The notes: a model not told the origin generated them from the letters alone. DNA of 64,000 nucleotides from Antrodiella citrinella (GCA_004802725.1 SGPM01000006.1:206296-270295); one strand, 5' to 3'. Shown: positions 22,252-35,295, counted from the first letter of the stretch. Made by a program: numbers and translations.

Positions 22252-25200
22252 TTATTTTAAATATCGGCTTCGCTTCCGCTCCTCCGCCTTCTCTAACGCC
22301 CGCACCCCCAGCTCGACTCTCCGCCACAGCACATCCTCGCCGCCAGCCTCGTACACCAGCTTGTAGCTCCCTGCACACACCCGCACACCCAGTCCACTCG
22401 TCTTCCGCACATCCGTCTCTTCCACTGCCGTCCTGCAAAAACACCGATCAGTCGCCCCGTTTCCAGTACAAGAATAGACCCATCATCCGTAGGTTAACTT
22501 AAAAACACACCTCTTCAGATACGGCCGTCGTCCGCTCGCCGTTCGCTCCGTGTTCACCCACTCCGTCGCGTACCGACTCACGTAGCTCGCAACGTACTCT
22601 CTCCACCGTCCTACACCCGTCTCTTCTTCCCCCACGCTCGGTTCTTCCAATCCAACCAACTGGATCCGCAGAACCCGCGAGCCTACATCCTAAACCACAA
22701 CATCAGCACAAACCCCTCAAAGACACTTTTAGAATACCCACCCAATCAACTCGATACAGATGATCGTCCGATCCCATGTTCCGCTCTGCTTCGCGTCTGT
22801 ACCGCATTATATCGTACATCACCACCTGCTCCTTGCTTCGCGCCCGCTGCAGCTGCGTCCACAGTTCTTGCCCCTTGTAGTCGCCCAAGATACTCTGCAC
22901 CTAAAAACGTCAATTACCCCCATCAGTCTCTGGCGGTCCCGCGTGAAATGAAATAAAACACGCTGCCGCGCAGTCAGCTGCGGTCAGAACAACATGGACA
23001 CACCTGCTTGATAATCGCGATGATGACCCTATCCAGCGTGAAAACATGGTACGCCTGTGGTAATCACAGATCTTCAGTTGGCGACTCTCGACACAAATGA
23101 CCATGGACTGACCTTGGTCCCGAAGAACCATCTCATATGTTCCTCAAACGTCGCCTGGTCCAGCTCGTTGTCAAACACCTTCTCGCACGCATCGAGCAGG
23201 TACAGGTACAGCACATTGGGCTCGGCGTCGCCTTGAGAGCTTCCGACACCTTCGATCGCCTGTTCAAGGATCACTGCAGGACCATTGGGCTCGTCCAGCC
23301 CTAGTTCAACCGCGACAGGGTTCGCCAGCAAAGAAGCGTGCTTCTCCTTCGCCAACTTCGCCCCAATCTCCTTACACACCAGCAGCCGTGAGTACAACAG
23401 CTGCGAGGGAAAAAATGTGTCAGACCAAAGATAGAACACGAACCCAAATACAGAGAACTTGACCTGTAGTAGCCGTAACAACACGTAGAACGTCGTGTTG
23501 GCGAAGAACGGACGTCGCGTCACGGGTGCATCCCCAGCAGGCCCACTCCACCCGTCAGGCAGATCCGTGACCATCTCCCTAATCCACACGTCGTCGGGAT
23601 TAGAGCGGACCTCGCCTCCTCGCCCAGACGACCCAGACCCGCTCGCTTGTTTCGCAGCAGCAGCCGTCAATGGGCTCTCGAGAACCGCAGGCGAAGCGCT
23701 CCCGCCTGACAGCGAACTCGAGTTCGAAGCGTTCCGTGCGTGCGGCAGGTCCTCTTGCACCGTCTTCAGCAGTCGTTTCCTCAGGTCCCCAGCGGCGACC
23801 CCCGTAGACGTCCCCTGGTGCGTGCCGCTCGCGGAGCGTCGGCTCCCTCCGCCGTCGCCGCGACCTTCGTCAGCCGTCTCCGCATCTGCGTCCATGTGCT
23901 CGTCTTCGTGCGTGGTATCGAGAGGCCCACAGGCGGCGTTGAATTCGTGCGGTGCGAACTGGAAGAGGGTGGGGATGAACGACCGCAGGAAACGCTCGAC
24001 GCCCCGGCGTTCCATCGCGCTGTACTGGGACTGCGAGTGGTCCAGGTACGAGTACACAATCTTCAGTGAATCGTGCAGAACGCCGGTGTCCGCAAAGTCA
24101 AATTGCAGCGCGACGTTGCAGGGCTCGTGCAAATTCAGCGGCAGACCGAGTTCCTCGCGGTTCTTGTAGTGCTCTGCTTTGCCCTGCTCGATCTCCTGCA
24201 CGAACGACTTGGTGGTAATATTCTTCTTGTCGTTCTGCTTGAAGGTGATGCCTTGGTGGTCCAGAGCCTTGTAGAAATTCTTGGCGTCGACCTCCCGCCA
24301 GGTCCGACTCCACTCCCGCTGCAGCCGCCTCCATTCCTCGCATTTCTGCTTCAAGCGCAAGAGGACGACGGGCACAGCGACGCCGGGACACTCCACCAAC
24401 GCCTTCAGCACCTCCAGCCCCGCATCCCGCCCATACACCTTCTTGACCACCTTCTCGTACACCGCCCGACTCGGCCCACCCAAGTTCGGTTTGAGCCTGA
24501 ACGATACCCGCTCCTCCGCCGACATCTCCGCGATCCGCGTGTTCAGCGGGTCCAGCACCGCGATCGTCCGCACCATCGCTTCGATGTGTACCTGGTATTC
24601 GTGCCGCTCCTCCTCGCTCTTGTGCAGCGTGTCTTCAAAGACGTTCTTCTTGTGCGTCATGAACCCGGCCTCCTCCGACGCCCACGTCGGATGCGACACC
24701 CATTCGTCGTTCAGAACTGACCGGTGTAGCTGATCGCGGCCTGAACACGCCAATCGGATCTCCTGCACAACATGATAACCACACACGCACACGGAGAATC
24801 AACATGAGTGTAATTACGCTTTGACAGGGAAGAGAGACCACGCACCGCATCAGGGAGCCGCCTATAACTCGGGCTCTCGCCGTCTTCTGGGTTCTGGGCA
24901 GCCAGAGGATCAGGCGCACTCGTCCGGATGCTTCCAGGTGGGCCGTATTCGACGTTGCCCTGCTTCTCGTCGTACCCCATGAGCAGTTTGAATTGAAGCA
25001 TCAGGTCCCCTCCACCCAGGAAGACTTCCGCGCGGTCGACGAGCGTGCGCACGTCAACGATGTCGTGCGAGAACATGCCTAGAAGCTTGAGGAACTCTTC
25101 GTACAACCCTGCGCTCTCCAGAGCTTTCTTGATGCGGTCGAAGAGAATAAGCTCGTCTTGCGTGCTGAGACTCTGTCCCATGGACAACGCGTTCTGTGGG

Positions 25201-26998
25201 AGATGTAGGAGACCGTGCGGCGGTAGCTGCTGTTGTGGTAGCTGTGTGTAAAGAGCTTGAGAGGGAGGATGCTGTGCTGGTGGCGGAGACGGTGGTAGCT
25301 CGTACCCCGCGTACTTTGGCGAACCAGCGTCAGGTTTATGGGCAAGCTTCGCCCGTTTGGCAGCCTGTATCAAGACGCAAATATGAGAAGTCTGCCATAT
25401 TACAGAACACAATATGAATATTTACGCGTCCTGTCGCCGCCTTGGGTTGTGCCGGTGCGGGTGGCTCCTTGTCAGCTGCACGTTTCCGTCTACGGCTTGC
25501 AGGCGCCTTCGCTGGTGGCTTGTCACTTTCGGGTATAATTGGTGCAGACAAGTCCCATCCCGGCGGAGCGCCCGTTGGATGAGGCATAATACCTATGAGC
25601 CCACCGTGTTGCGCACCGATGCCCATCGCCGCCGGCAGAAAATCTCTGAACTCTTCCATGAGGTCAGGCGCGTTCTTGAACAACATGGAGACTTGTGCGA
25701 ATACTTGTGACTGGCAAGGCAATGGTTGGTTACTCGTGTGCAGTATAGGATCTGACAAACGTACGTCGTGTAATTGCCTCTGTTCCTTCTGATACGTCTG
25801 CAAAATCTCTAAAAACTGCTTATACGTATCCGGCTCGTCTTTAAACCGTATCTTGATCTCGTTCAGAAACTGAATCGCGTGGTTGAATTGTACAGCTGGA
25901 GCACCCCGCTCCGCCGTGCGGTTTCCCAGTCCGTTCAAGAGCTGAGCAGCGTTGGCGGCTGCCTGAGAGCTATGCGGATCAGGAGAATACCGTGGTGGCA
26001 GCATATCAGCGAACGCGGACAAGCCGGGAGGCAGTTGCTGGTGCATAGGAGTGGCGGGACGCGACCCTGGCCCAAGCCCGACCGGAAGTACTGGAGGTGG
26101 CGGGCCGAAAGGCAGCTGGTTAGGGAATGGGGAAAGCATGTTATGATGTGGTTCGCGTTGCAGCACCATGGTGAAGGCGCCTGCGGTCTGTCGTAAAATA
26201 CCAAGAGGCGTGGTCACGGTGATGAGATTGGCGTTTCGAGGATCAGTGGAGAGTTCAATACGATAGCCTGGAGGAAGGAAAGTGTTGAAGCCTTGAATGA
26301 GGTATGGGTTGCCTTGAAATAGTGCAGATACGCGTTCAATGACCCCTGGTGTATCAATCCTATGGTCAAGCAGGTATGAGCCACAGAACAATGGAGCGCA
26401 GCTTTGACCCTCCGTATCGCGTATGGAACACGAGGGTTGCCGCACGTGAAAATACAAAGAGAGAACGCGCCACTCACATTTGACTCTTGAAGTCCTTCAT
26501 AATATCCAAAAAGTGGTTGTATACGTCTGGCTTGTCCTGAAATTGCATCTTCACAGCGTCGAGGTACGTCAACGCGTCTGTGACATTGAGAGGTCTACTC
26601 GCGTCTGGAGACGATGCATCCGGACCAGACAATGGCTTACTCTCCGATTCATCCTCTCCTCCTTTCACACTTGTCCCAGGCGGGGGGGATGTTGCTGGCT
26701 GGCGCGGTGTTCGTGGGCGAGAAGAAGACCCCGTCCTGGGTTTAGCATCGAGCGCTGAGTCGAACGGACGAGACGAGGAGGTATATCCCGGAATAAATTC
26801 ATGTGAAGCGGGTGTAGTGGGATGAGGGGAACGAGAGGAAGCTGGGGGACCTCCAGGACCTGGCGAACGACTCGGTTTCGTGTCCTCCTTGGCTGTGTTG
26901 CTGGGCCCATTGGAGGCGGGTCTAGATGGAAATTGTGGTAATGGAGGGGAGATTGTGGAAGCGGGTACTCGTGCAATGTCTGGGCCACTGTTCATCAT
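22252..26998 (-). CDS. SIN3: SIN3 transcriptional corepressor
   Basis: Ten exons sum to 4077 nt, 1358 residues: 26998-26478, 26359-25765, 25710-25426, 25364-24846, 24762-23464, 23400-23113, 23054-23004, 22900-22742, 22689-22511, 22432-22252. Three PAH domains are visible: PAH1 about 137-205 ([20 protein letters not shown]...[17 protein letters not shown]), PAH2 about 330-400 ([22 protein letters not shown]...FRDFLP) and PAH3 about 533-602 ([12 protein letters not shown]...). The HDAC-interaction domain starts near residue 631 ([18 protein letters not shown]) with [13 protein letters not shown] and [16 protein letters not shown]. The C-terminal half keeps the Sin3 family blocks ([32 protein letters not shown]). 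SIN3 scaffolds the Rpd3 histone deacetylase complex in the nucleus. The N-terminus is Pro/Ser-rich. Two introns (54 and 63 nt) are in-frame without stops. The start is the first of two adjacent ATGs. Confidence 0.96.
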
Positions 26999-27417
26999 GG
27001 TGCAAGTGTTCGATGGAAGTGGGTGGCACGCAGGAGGCAGAAAGGCGAGCACGACGAAATCGCGTCCCAAATCAAACACAGCGTGTAATCTAATCTAGAC
27101 GCTTGCGGAGATTCAGATCACAGACAGGATCTGCTTCACCGTCTTGGCCCGCTTTGACTTCCGCCACCGCTAATTCCGAATTGTGAAAGCAAGCCAACCA
27201 CAGTTGCAAAATGAGTACATAAATGTCATAAGCATTGGACGGTAGATATACGATACATGTGCTGATATACGATACAAAATGCGATGAGGGTATGGATGAG
27301 GATCAGATGCGAATGCGATGAGGAGGATGAGAATGAGAGTTGAGGATGCAATGGATATGAAGAATGGGATGGATATTGGATGAGGATGGGATGCAGAAAC
27401 GAATGGAATGGTTGAGA
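26999..27417. other. Intergenic with GATGAG-rich simple repeat
   Basis: 419 nt between the SIN3 start and the 3' end of the next minus-strand gene. About 27275-27415 is a degenerate GGATGA/GATGAG-type repeat, probably 3' UTR of the neighbour. The rest is likely SIN3 promoter. Confidence 0.5.
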
Positions 27418-28596
27418 CTATGTGGAAATCTCGTCTTGACGAGTCCCCCGCTCAGCAGACAACTCCCATGAGCCTTCTGAATGAATGGAAGAAGTCTGGC
27501 GGTTCCGCAAGATAGACCACTGCCTCTTTCCAGTCTCTTTCCCAGGTTCTGTCCCAGGTTCTGAGTTGCAGGTCGACTGAGAATCACGCGATTGCATCGC
27601 GGGGGTATTGGTTCCACCTGAGAGTCTGTGACAGAATCGTTGAGCAACGTCTCCCTTGTGATCAATGAACTGGGACATACCTGAAAAGTCGTCTCAAGGT
27701 AGGCCTCTTCGAAAGCATATGCAGCTCGCCTGATCTAGAATCGTCGTCGGGATCTGATGTAAGAGATGATGTCCTTTGACGTCTGAAGGTAGGAAGCGGG
27801 AATGTAGATTTCCGCGACTGTGATGGCTGTTCGCCTGTCTCACTCGTTCGAACTTGGTGGTACGATCCATCTGAGGATCGACGTCTCCGCTCTTTCTTCA
27901 CCCGGTCTGCATAGTCGACCGCCTCAGGCGAAGCCGGGGTGGGGAAGAAAAAGGGCGCCTGGTAGGGATTTGTCCGTGATGGTGTGGATCTCTTCAAGCT
28001 GGTGAGGGACTTGATAGAGCAACGTCTCGCTAGAAATGTTACATAAGTATACAGCACAGAATATGTCGACCGAGACTGTACTCACACCTGATGTTGATGT
28101 TGCTTGTGGCTCTCTTCAACGTCTTAGTCACGATGTTGAAGGAGTGAAAGCGGGAGGGGGCGGAGGAAGGGCCGTCCAACGGAGGAAGCAAGTCGTCCTC
28201 GGCACTTGCGCTCTGCGACCCAGTGGATGAGGTTAAGTCCAAAGTTCCTGGCTGGGATGCGCTCGAAGATCGGCGACGCTTGATTGTTTCCACCAAGGAA
28301 CGAGAGGAATTGGCAGGGTCTTGACTGGGCGCAATGAAGAGATACAGGAGACATTGTGTGGCTAATGATCCACAGCTCTAGAGGTCCACAAAAGTAAGAT
28401 ATGTGCAAGTACAACGAACTGAAGCGTGACTCACCAAGATCATCCCCACACAGGCCATGGTCAAGCCACTGACAACGAGGACTGAATCCCTGAGACGGGT
28501 ATATGACGAAGGTGATACCTCCACCACCGCCTCTCTCGGATGATTGGAGTCAAGCATGGCCTTATGAGATGGGCAGTTGGTGTGTGAGTGAATCAT
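27418..28596 (-). CDS. Unrecognised small membrane protein
   Basis: Four exons: 28596-28435, 28377-28086, 28029-27681, 27625-27418; 336 residues. Donor and acceptor choices were set by phase (the second donor is the gtgagt four bases into AGGTGTGAG; the last acceptor is gtcacag). Residues about 35-70 are hydrophobic (SVLVVSGLTMACVGMILSC...CLLYLFIAPS), giving one or two membrane segments. The rest is basic and Ser-rich (KRRRSSSAS, RVKKERRRRSSDGS, RRQRTSSLTSDPDDDS), with RRxS sites that could be kinase targets. No family recognised. A second ATG at 28557 is an alternative start. It is divergent from SHO1 across 926 nt. Confidence 0.6.
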
Positions 28597-29522
28597 GGCG
28601 GTTCTGACTGGCCGCCTCGTTATTGCTGTTCACGAGGGTAGCGTGAAGGTGCGGTGCGGATGGAGTGTAGATGATGTGTGGGGGAAGTTCCGAGGAGGAA
28701 CAGTTAAACGGCCTCTGTGTTGAAGCCCGCCTTATATGCCTTTCCATTGACTCCATTCCTTGCTGCTACATAGCCTGGTTTACGGTTGTTTCATCCAGAT
28801 GTGACAACCGACGTCTCCGACGCGGCGGGCGGGACGCCACAGCTGTCCGCCCCTATCCGCGCCGTTCTTCATTTCCCGCCTTCCTACTTGTCCGCCTACC
28901 TGAGTTGAAATGAGATGTGAGTAAACAATCAAGAAGCGACGCTACAATATCTGGATAATTGTGATAGTTTAGTACAACATGTCACTCAGTCCAAGTTCAC
29001 GTCTCAGGCTGATCGGTAGAGAGGAAACGGAAGCTTATTCAAGTCGTTTCCTGAATAAGCTTCCGTTTCCTCTCACATCGAGTTAAATCAACTTCAATGA
29101 CGCACTGTTGATCAGGATGGACCGGGTTGTCTATAGTTGGGCATTGATCCTTCGCGTTGGTATTTTTCTGCATCATGCTGTATATGAATGTTTGGAATGC
29201 ACTTACCTTTCGATGGGCGGTGCAATACCGACGGATGTGTGGGCTGAGGACTCGGAGGGCGGGTGCGGAAGTGGGCCCGGGAGCGGGGCGGGGGGCGGTG
29301 GGAAAGCCGGGCTCGCGTGATATGTCGCCTAATTGGGACGTGTAACTCGAACAAGCTGTTTTTAGCCGCCGCGTCTTGTTGAACAACACCCTCCAGCACC
29401 CACAACTCGTTGTCTTCACTCCTCTGTGGTCTTGTTTTCCCGGAGCTGTATACATCGTAACACGAAATACGAACGACTCCCGACGCACGACATTCCCCTG
29501 ATACCCATCTCAAACGTACAAC
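28597..29522. other. Divergent intergenic region upstream of SHO1
   Basis: 926 nt between divergent starts. It contains the perfect inverted repeat listed separately and a very G-rich block (GGGCCCGGGAGCGGGGCGGG type) at about 29273-29300 upstream of SHO1. No supported ORF. Confidence 0.5.
29019..29074. repeat. Perfect 23-bp inverted repeat (hairpin)
   Basis: The left arm 29019-29041 begins GAGAGGAAACGG and ends AGCTTATTCA; the right arm 29052-29074 is its exact reverse complement. The spacer is 10 nt. No ORF uses it. Confidence 0.9.
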
Positions 29523-30790
29523 ATGCCGCCAAGGGGAAACAGCGAAGGCCTTGACTTCACACCCATACTCACCCACTATCTCTTCCTCTTTACTTCCATT
29601 CTTGCAATCGTAAGCATTATTACTCCCCTCCATACGCATCTGCCTTACCCACTACGCGACTCAGATCGGATGGTTCGTTGCATTCATCGGTCAAGCTATA
29701 GCGACTGCACAGAGTGAGTCCGTATACCTATCCCCAAGACTCATGACGCTCATAATTTTCAATAGTCGGACATGGATCCGTCGGTGTACTATGGTTCTCC
29801 ATATTCCTACAACTCTTCCTCATCCTCGGCGTTCTCCACACCCTCGCAACTGACTCGGTAGCCATGAACCGCTTCCAAATTTCAGTATTCGGTGCGGTTG
29901 CCATTGTCTTCGCTGTAATAGGCGTGAACCAGGGTATCTTCTCTGGAAACGGTGCACTCGACGCTATGGCGGCAGGGTGGCTCATTCTCGCGATGGTCGA
30001 CATCATCTGGACGCTCTACTTCACCTCCGAAGAGGATTCCCTCATCCTTCACATCTTCAACTCTATGGGAACCGGTGGTCTTAGCCCTCCTTCGCGTCGT
30101 CGTAGGACGCGGCCGATGTCCGTCCACAACATGGGTGCCGGTAACGGATACGCTGCTGGATATGCTGCGCCACCAGGGGGAATTAGTTCAGGAGGCTATG
30201 ACACGAAGAGCTTCGCCGGACCTGTCCGAAGTGACAACCAGAGCTTCAAGGCGGTCAGCGTGGATAACCGGAGTATGGGAGGAGCGGGGAGTGTCAGCAA
30301 CGCGCCAGCCAACAACACCCTGTCTACCAATGGCGGTGGTATGGAAAATGCTGCTGCGGGTCTAGCGTCTCCGATGATGGGACCTGGGGCAGCCGGTGTT
30401 GGAGCGGGCGGAGGCCCAAATGGACAAGGTAGCCCTGGCGCGCTTCCTCCACCAATAACAGCTCCTGCAGACACCAGTGTTGCATCAGCGGACGGTTTCA
30501 CGTATCGCGCAAAGGCGTTGTATGCTTGTGAGTCACACATTCGCCGGGGAACGGGCTAGTGCTGACGGTCTCCCAGACAACGCATCCTCGGAGGATCCCA
30601 ACGAAATCTCTTTCGCGAAGGGCGAAATTCTGGACATCATCGACAAACAAGGGAAATGGTGGCAAGCGAAAAAGTCGGATGGAACCGTTGGCAGTGCGTG
30701 TCGTCTCTCTTTGCCAACGCTGTCAACGCTCATTGCTCATGACACTTATGTCCTACAGTTGCGCCATCAAATTACCTTCAAATTATCTGA
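29523..30790 (+). CDS. SHO1: SHO1 osmosensor, 4 TM plus SH3
   Basis: Five exons: 29523-29609, 29665-29713, 29766-30527, 30577-30693, 30759-30790; 348 residues. Four hydrophobic segments span about residues 13-125 (including IGWFVAFIGQAIATA, VGVLWFSIFLQLFLILGVL, VFGAVAIVFAVIGVNQGIF, GWLILAMVDIIWTLYFT). A flexible Gly/Asn/Ser/Pro-rich cytosolic linker follows (about 140-285). The SH3 domain at about 290-346 reads RAKALYAYNASSEDPNEISF, GEILDIIDKQGKWWQAK and TVGIAPSNYLQII. SHO1 is the plasma-membrane sensor and scaffold of a HOG pathway branch, its SH3 binding Pbs2 (known in yeast). The final exon codes only the last ten residues of the SH3. Assignment is firm. Confidence 0.96.
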
Positions 30791-31258
30791 GAGTCTGGTT
30801 ACGCTCATTTCTCCCACGTTTGGACGAATTTCACGACTCGCTATGAAATGTTTTTGCTCTGCATATTGACTATAGGTCGGTTGCATCTATCTTGTTCTGG
30901 TCTCTATCGGATGCTGTGTCTTATGTGTGTGAAACCCGTGTCCGTATTGTCTTTGGTTCTATGTTCATACTACATGCTTCACCCTTCAATTCTTCCCGTT
31001 GTTTTATTCAGACATACTTATATCAGTACTTAGATACCTTCCAATGCCACGACACAATCTGACAATATGGTGACCTTGTGAGGCTTCATTGTTGACGTCC
31101 TTTCTCGACCTCTCAAGAACATAGTTGAGAATACGTAGCGTATGGATTGCAAATACTGATGTTACAGATGTTGTTACTTGCTGCGAATAGGTCAAGACAA
31201 AAATATCGACACAACACCGACACCGTGTCTGTAAGATACCCTCAGAACGAATGTACGA
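30791..31258. other. Convergent intergenic region, SHO1 / RING protein
   Basis: 468 nt of A/T-leaning 3' flanking sequence shared by two convergent genes. Nothing else seen. Confidence 0.5.
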
Positions 31259-33385
31259 TTACCTCCTCCTTCCACTTGTGCCGCTACCACCCAACACCAC
31301 CATTCTGTTGTTCTTCCGCTTCCCACCACCACTAGCCCGAATGGATCTTGCCTCCAGTTCATGGAAAGCAGCATCGAGATCCCACTCATCCTCGGCGTCA
31401 CGTTCAACGTTCCGTCGAGCGGGCGGGCGCTGTCCAGGCGTCGCACGTGCTTGCGCGGCAGAGGCAAAACTCCTGTTCCCCCAAGCACCTTGAGCGACAT
31501 CCTGGTGCTCGTTTGACAGAGCGGCTGCAGGATCAACCTCCGTTGGCGTCAGAGGCCGAGTTGAGACTGGTGGAGGGATATACGCGTCGACGTGGTTGCG
31601 CGTCAACTCGTTCCAGCTTGTCACCAGCTTCTCCTTGTCGCGTTCCTCTGCACGGGCTCTCGCCTTGTCGTCCTTGCGATTCTTCAGATCGCGTCGAGAG
31701 CGACGCATACTAAGAGCGCGCTCAAAGTTCTTCAGCCCGCTCTGTCCTACTACGCTCTCCAGATCCGACTCAACAAATACGACATCTGCTCCTTCCGGTA
31801 GATGAGAGAGGTACTTGCACCGTTTCCGGAGGTCTTCGTTAACCGTGCTTTCTGCAAATGACTCCACACGCACAGTGATGGTGTCCGGGAACGTGGAATA
31901 GTGACTGAAGTGCGACAAGAGAATCTTGATATCTAGAGGATGGAGATAGATAGGCAGCCCAGAAGCTGCTTGATAGTAGTAGTAAGTCGAGGTAGAAGGT
32001 GGTGGTGGATTCAGATTTCTCCGCTGTCTTGGTCCTCTCGTAGGTGTAGGTGTGCGCTCTGTCTGTCCGGAGGGAGTAGAAGGTGTGAAAGGTGTCCTGG
32101 GAATGCGGGACCCTGGATACATTGTGGCCACGAAAGCCTCCGGCGCATCAGGAAGCGCCTGAGCCCCGTTATCATCAGGCCTAATGTCAACTCGGTGAGC
32201 GTCACGTATCTGTCGTTCGCCAAGTCTGGCGTTCTCGATCGCCTCCTTGAGTTGCGGTGTCTCCAGAGCAGCCGCTTTGTCGATCTGACGGCGCACTTTC
32301 GCATCGGCTGCATCCACGAAGTTGACCCCCAGCTCATCACCCATGCTGACTAAAGCTCGACGCTCTAATGCGAGCTCGTCAAGGTCCTTGGTAAGATCAG
32401 AGATGAGGGACGCTGGAGTAGCCAGCATGAACTTGGCGAACGCATCAATGTCGGGAAGGAAATGGAAAGGAGCCTGAAGTGGGGGCAGAACATCCGAAGG
32501 CCAAGTTTGTGATCGCGGAAGGGCCAGGGTAGTGATGGAAGGCCGCTGAATCAAACGCATGCGTATAGTTGATCCCGGAGTAGGAGTCGCAAAGAGTGAG
32601 CTGTCTGCAGAGGAGGATGAAGCTGTTGGAGGTGTATCTTCTTCTTCCTCAGCTGTTGAAACACCGTCGAACCACTTCACGGCCTTCAACTGCCGCTCGT
32701 TGACCGAGTCAAAGCATATCGGGCACCGGACCCACTTCAGATTGTCTGAAGTGTTGAGGTAGTGCAGGATACACGGAAAACAGAACACCTAGCACAAAGA
32801 TTAAGTACGGCCAACGATGATATCCGAGAGTAATACTCACATGTCCGCATTTAGTCATCCGTGGGGAAGTGGGAGGTGAGAGGCAGATCGGGCACGTAGT
32901 GTGTCCTTCAGTCTGTGCGACCTGATGATCCGAGCCCGCAGCGGAAGCCACAGCGGATGTACGGGGTATGATGACCTGGAGTATATCGTGCCATTGAAAG
33001 TATCTGTACATCGAATAGGTGTCAACATTTCTGAATACAGGACACGGCTGACAGGGATGCACTCACATATCTGGATCCGCAAAGTGAACAGTGAAGTCTC
33101 CAGAGGGATTCATGACAAATCTATACTGAGCATTAACGAAGCCTGGGGTGTTATCAGTACATGTGTCGGCAGCTGAATATGACGGTTCTACTTACGCTCC
33201 TTGTTCCAAAAGCCATGCTGGCTGCCACCCGTCTTTCTTCTCCTCGCAGGAAGGTTCTGAAATTGGTGGGTCTGCCTTGGGGGCAAGGTGAAGTTCAAGA
33301 GGTGGTTGAGCGACTCCGTCTTGACAGAGCGTTTCGGAGCTGGAGCCCCCTGGGGAGTCCGAGGTGTCCCTGCGCGCGTGGTCAT
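31259..33385 (-). CDS. RNF10/MAG2-type RING E3 ubiquitin ligase
   Basis: Four exons: 33385-33196, 33142-33067, 33003-32841, 32788-31259; 652 residues. N-terminal part: HLLNFTLPPR, QHGFWNKERFVNAQYRFVM, then YFQWHDILQVIIP, the segment that precedes the RING in RNF10. The RING at about 120-170 is C3HC4: CPICLSPP...MTKCGHVFCFPCILHYL...WVRCPICFDSV. Later parts include YYYYQAASGLPIYLHPLDIKILLSHF and a charged KNRKDDKARARAEERDKEK stretch, also family features. Yeast Mag2 and human RNF10 ubiquitinate 40S proteins uS3/uS5 on stalled ribosomes (known); the same role here is inferred. Ser/Thr-Pro-rich inserts lie at about 195-225 and 360-395. It shares a 237-nt divergent promoter with the WBP11-like gene. 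Confidence 0.9.
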
Positions 33386-33622
33386 GATAACAACGTCAAC
33401 GAGATGAAACGAGAAAGTCTAGGATGGGGGGGAGATACGAAAGTTGGCTGTGAGCCAACAACCTGAATGGTTGAGGCACCCCGTCCGGAGACGAGAGAGA
33501 GAACCGACACAAGCGACCAGTCGTCATGACTCAATCCGGCAACGCACGTGCTCGCTTCGCTGCCTTCGGCGGTTGCGCACATCGTTCAGCGCGTTCATCT
33601 CCCTCCTGCTCAATATAACGCG

Positions 33623-35295
33623 ATGGCCAAAGGCAAGACAGTCAACCCTGCAGATGCACATCGTGCGTTCAAATTCGTTCACATGCACCGGAGACGGTCG
33701 TTGACCCCAATACAGGGAAAGCTATTCGGAAGAAGGAACTCAAGAAGGCGAGTTGTCACAATAGCGCAGTCTTACTTCGTACTCATCTGGACCCAGTAGA
33801 ACAAGACAGAGCGTTCTAAAGCGCGGGATTTTGCTCTCGTAAAGAAGGACACGAGAGGTCAGTGCACTACTGCCATGCAGCCATTTCAAGTTATCCATTT
33901 TATTGCGCAGACCTTGAGGAAGACATTGAAAAGCTGGAGGGAAACTCCGACATTTCACCAGCTGATGCCTCTCGTCTTCAAGAATTGAAGGAGGAGCTCG
34001 CCAAGATCACCAAGAAGAAGGAGGACTATGTTACAGAACATCCGGAACATAGAAAACTAGTCTTCAGGTCGAAAAGAAACGACTCGACACAGGAGAGCGA
34101 GCCTCGACCTGAACCCAAGAGCCGAAAGCTATTCAATAAGAACGGATTGCCGAGACACCCAGAGAGAAGTATATATTATGATCCTGTCATGAATCCATAC
34201 GGAGTTCCCCCTCCAGGAATGCCTTATGTCGAGCGAGGTAAGCAACGTAGCACTCAAATATACGCCGTCTGATCCTTCAATATATACAGCACTACGTCCG
34301 GAGGAAGTTGATAGCGACCAGGATGATATGCAAGGTGCGAAACATAACGATACTTCCCTGACTTGACCTGCTCATTTCATCCAAGGTGATAGCGATGATG
34401 GCATTGCAATGCCTGTAGGTCCGCCTCCTGGTCGGTCCGATGACAATGACGAAGACAGTGATGACGATATACCCATGCCTGATGGCCCACCACCACCAAA
34501 ATATGGGGATCCTAGTGGTAAGCACGGACTTGCTTATTCTCACTGCGCTGCAAGAAGAATTGAGAATTCTTAGTAATTTCTTTACCGCCCTCAGTGACAG
34601 CGGTCAGCTTGAGCGCGGTGCCACCTTTACCGCCAATACCCGGCCCACCTCCTGGCAATCCCCCGTTTCCTCCACCTCCGCACATGATACCAGGACCACC
34701 ACCCCTACCGCATGGGCACTACTCGCCAATGCCGCCGCCTCCATCGCCATTTTTTTCTGCTCAAGGTCCCTCGCTTCATTTTCCCAACATGATGCCTCCC
34801 CCTCCACCTGGCTTTTTTCCTCGTCGAAATCAGTCAGTGGCTGCCATGCAAGACCCCTTGTCCTCGATTCCGCATGAAACTTTCCAAGCCCATAGAGCTT
34901 CCGTCGTGAATGCTCCGCCACATCCTTCATTGCCCCCCAAACCTGTACAGGGTCCTCCATCTGCAGCTGTCTCTATTGCTGCGACAGTATCGGCTGCACC
35001 ACAACTTCGGGATCTGAAGAAAGAAAGCACCGCTTTTGTCCCATCTACTCTCAAGCGCAAGAAGGCTGGAACTGCTCCGGCAGCATCTCAGCTTAATGCG
35101 GCGCCTTCCGTGGGACTCGCTGATGAGTCGGACTCCGTCTCGACTGCTCCACGACCCAATTTACTTTCAACACTTAGAGGACAACTCGGGACTGGTGCCC
35201 CCACTGTCACACCCAGTCAGAAAAAGCCAAAGCCCGGTGACGACTACACAAAGTTCATGGACGAAATGGGCGACATACTGGGACCTACTTCATGA
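33623..35295 (+). CDS. WBP11-like proline-rich splicing protein
   Basis: Seven exons: 33623-33662, 33716-33747, 33800-33857, 33911-34237, 34290-34334, 34386-34517, 34595-35295; 444 residues. The N-terminus MAKGKTVNPADAHRKAIRKK followed by ELKKNKTERSKARDFALVKK is the Wbp11 domain signature. A coiled coil follows (LEEDIEKLEG...LQELKEELAKITKKKEDY), then RSIYYDPVMNPYGVPPPGMPY, acidic SDDD blocks and long polyproline runs that bind WW domains and profilin-like partners. WBP11 acts in pre-mRNA splicing in the nucleus (known in animals). The second intron, 33748-33799, has a GC donor (gcgagt); only this junction keeps the conserved KKNKTERSK reading. The C-terminus ends DDYTKFMDEMGDILG, also conserved in the family. 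Confidence 0.92.

Noticed and set aside
23495..24720. Long plus-strand ORFs opposite SIN3
   Set aside because: Antisense shadows of the SIN3 exon 24762-23464, caused by its G/C-rich third positions.
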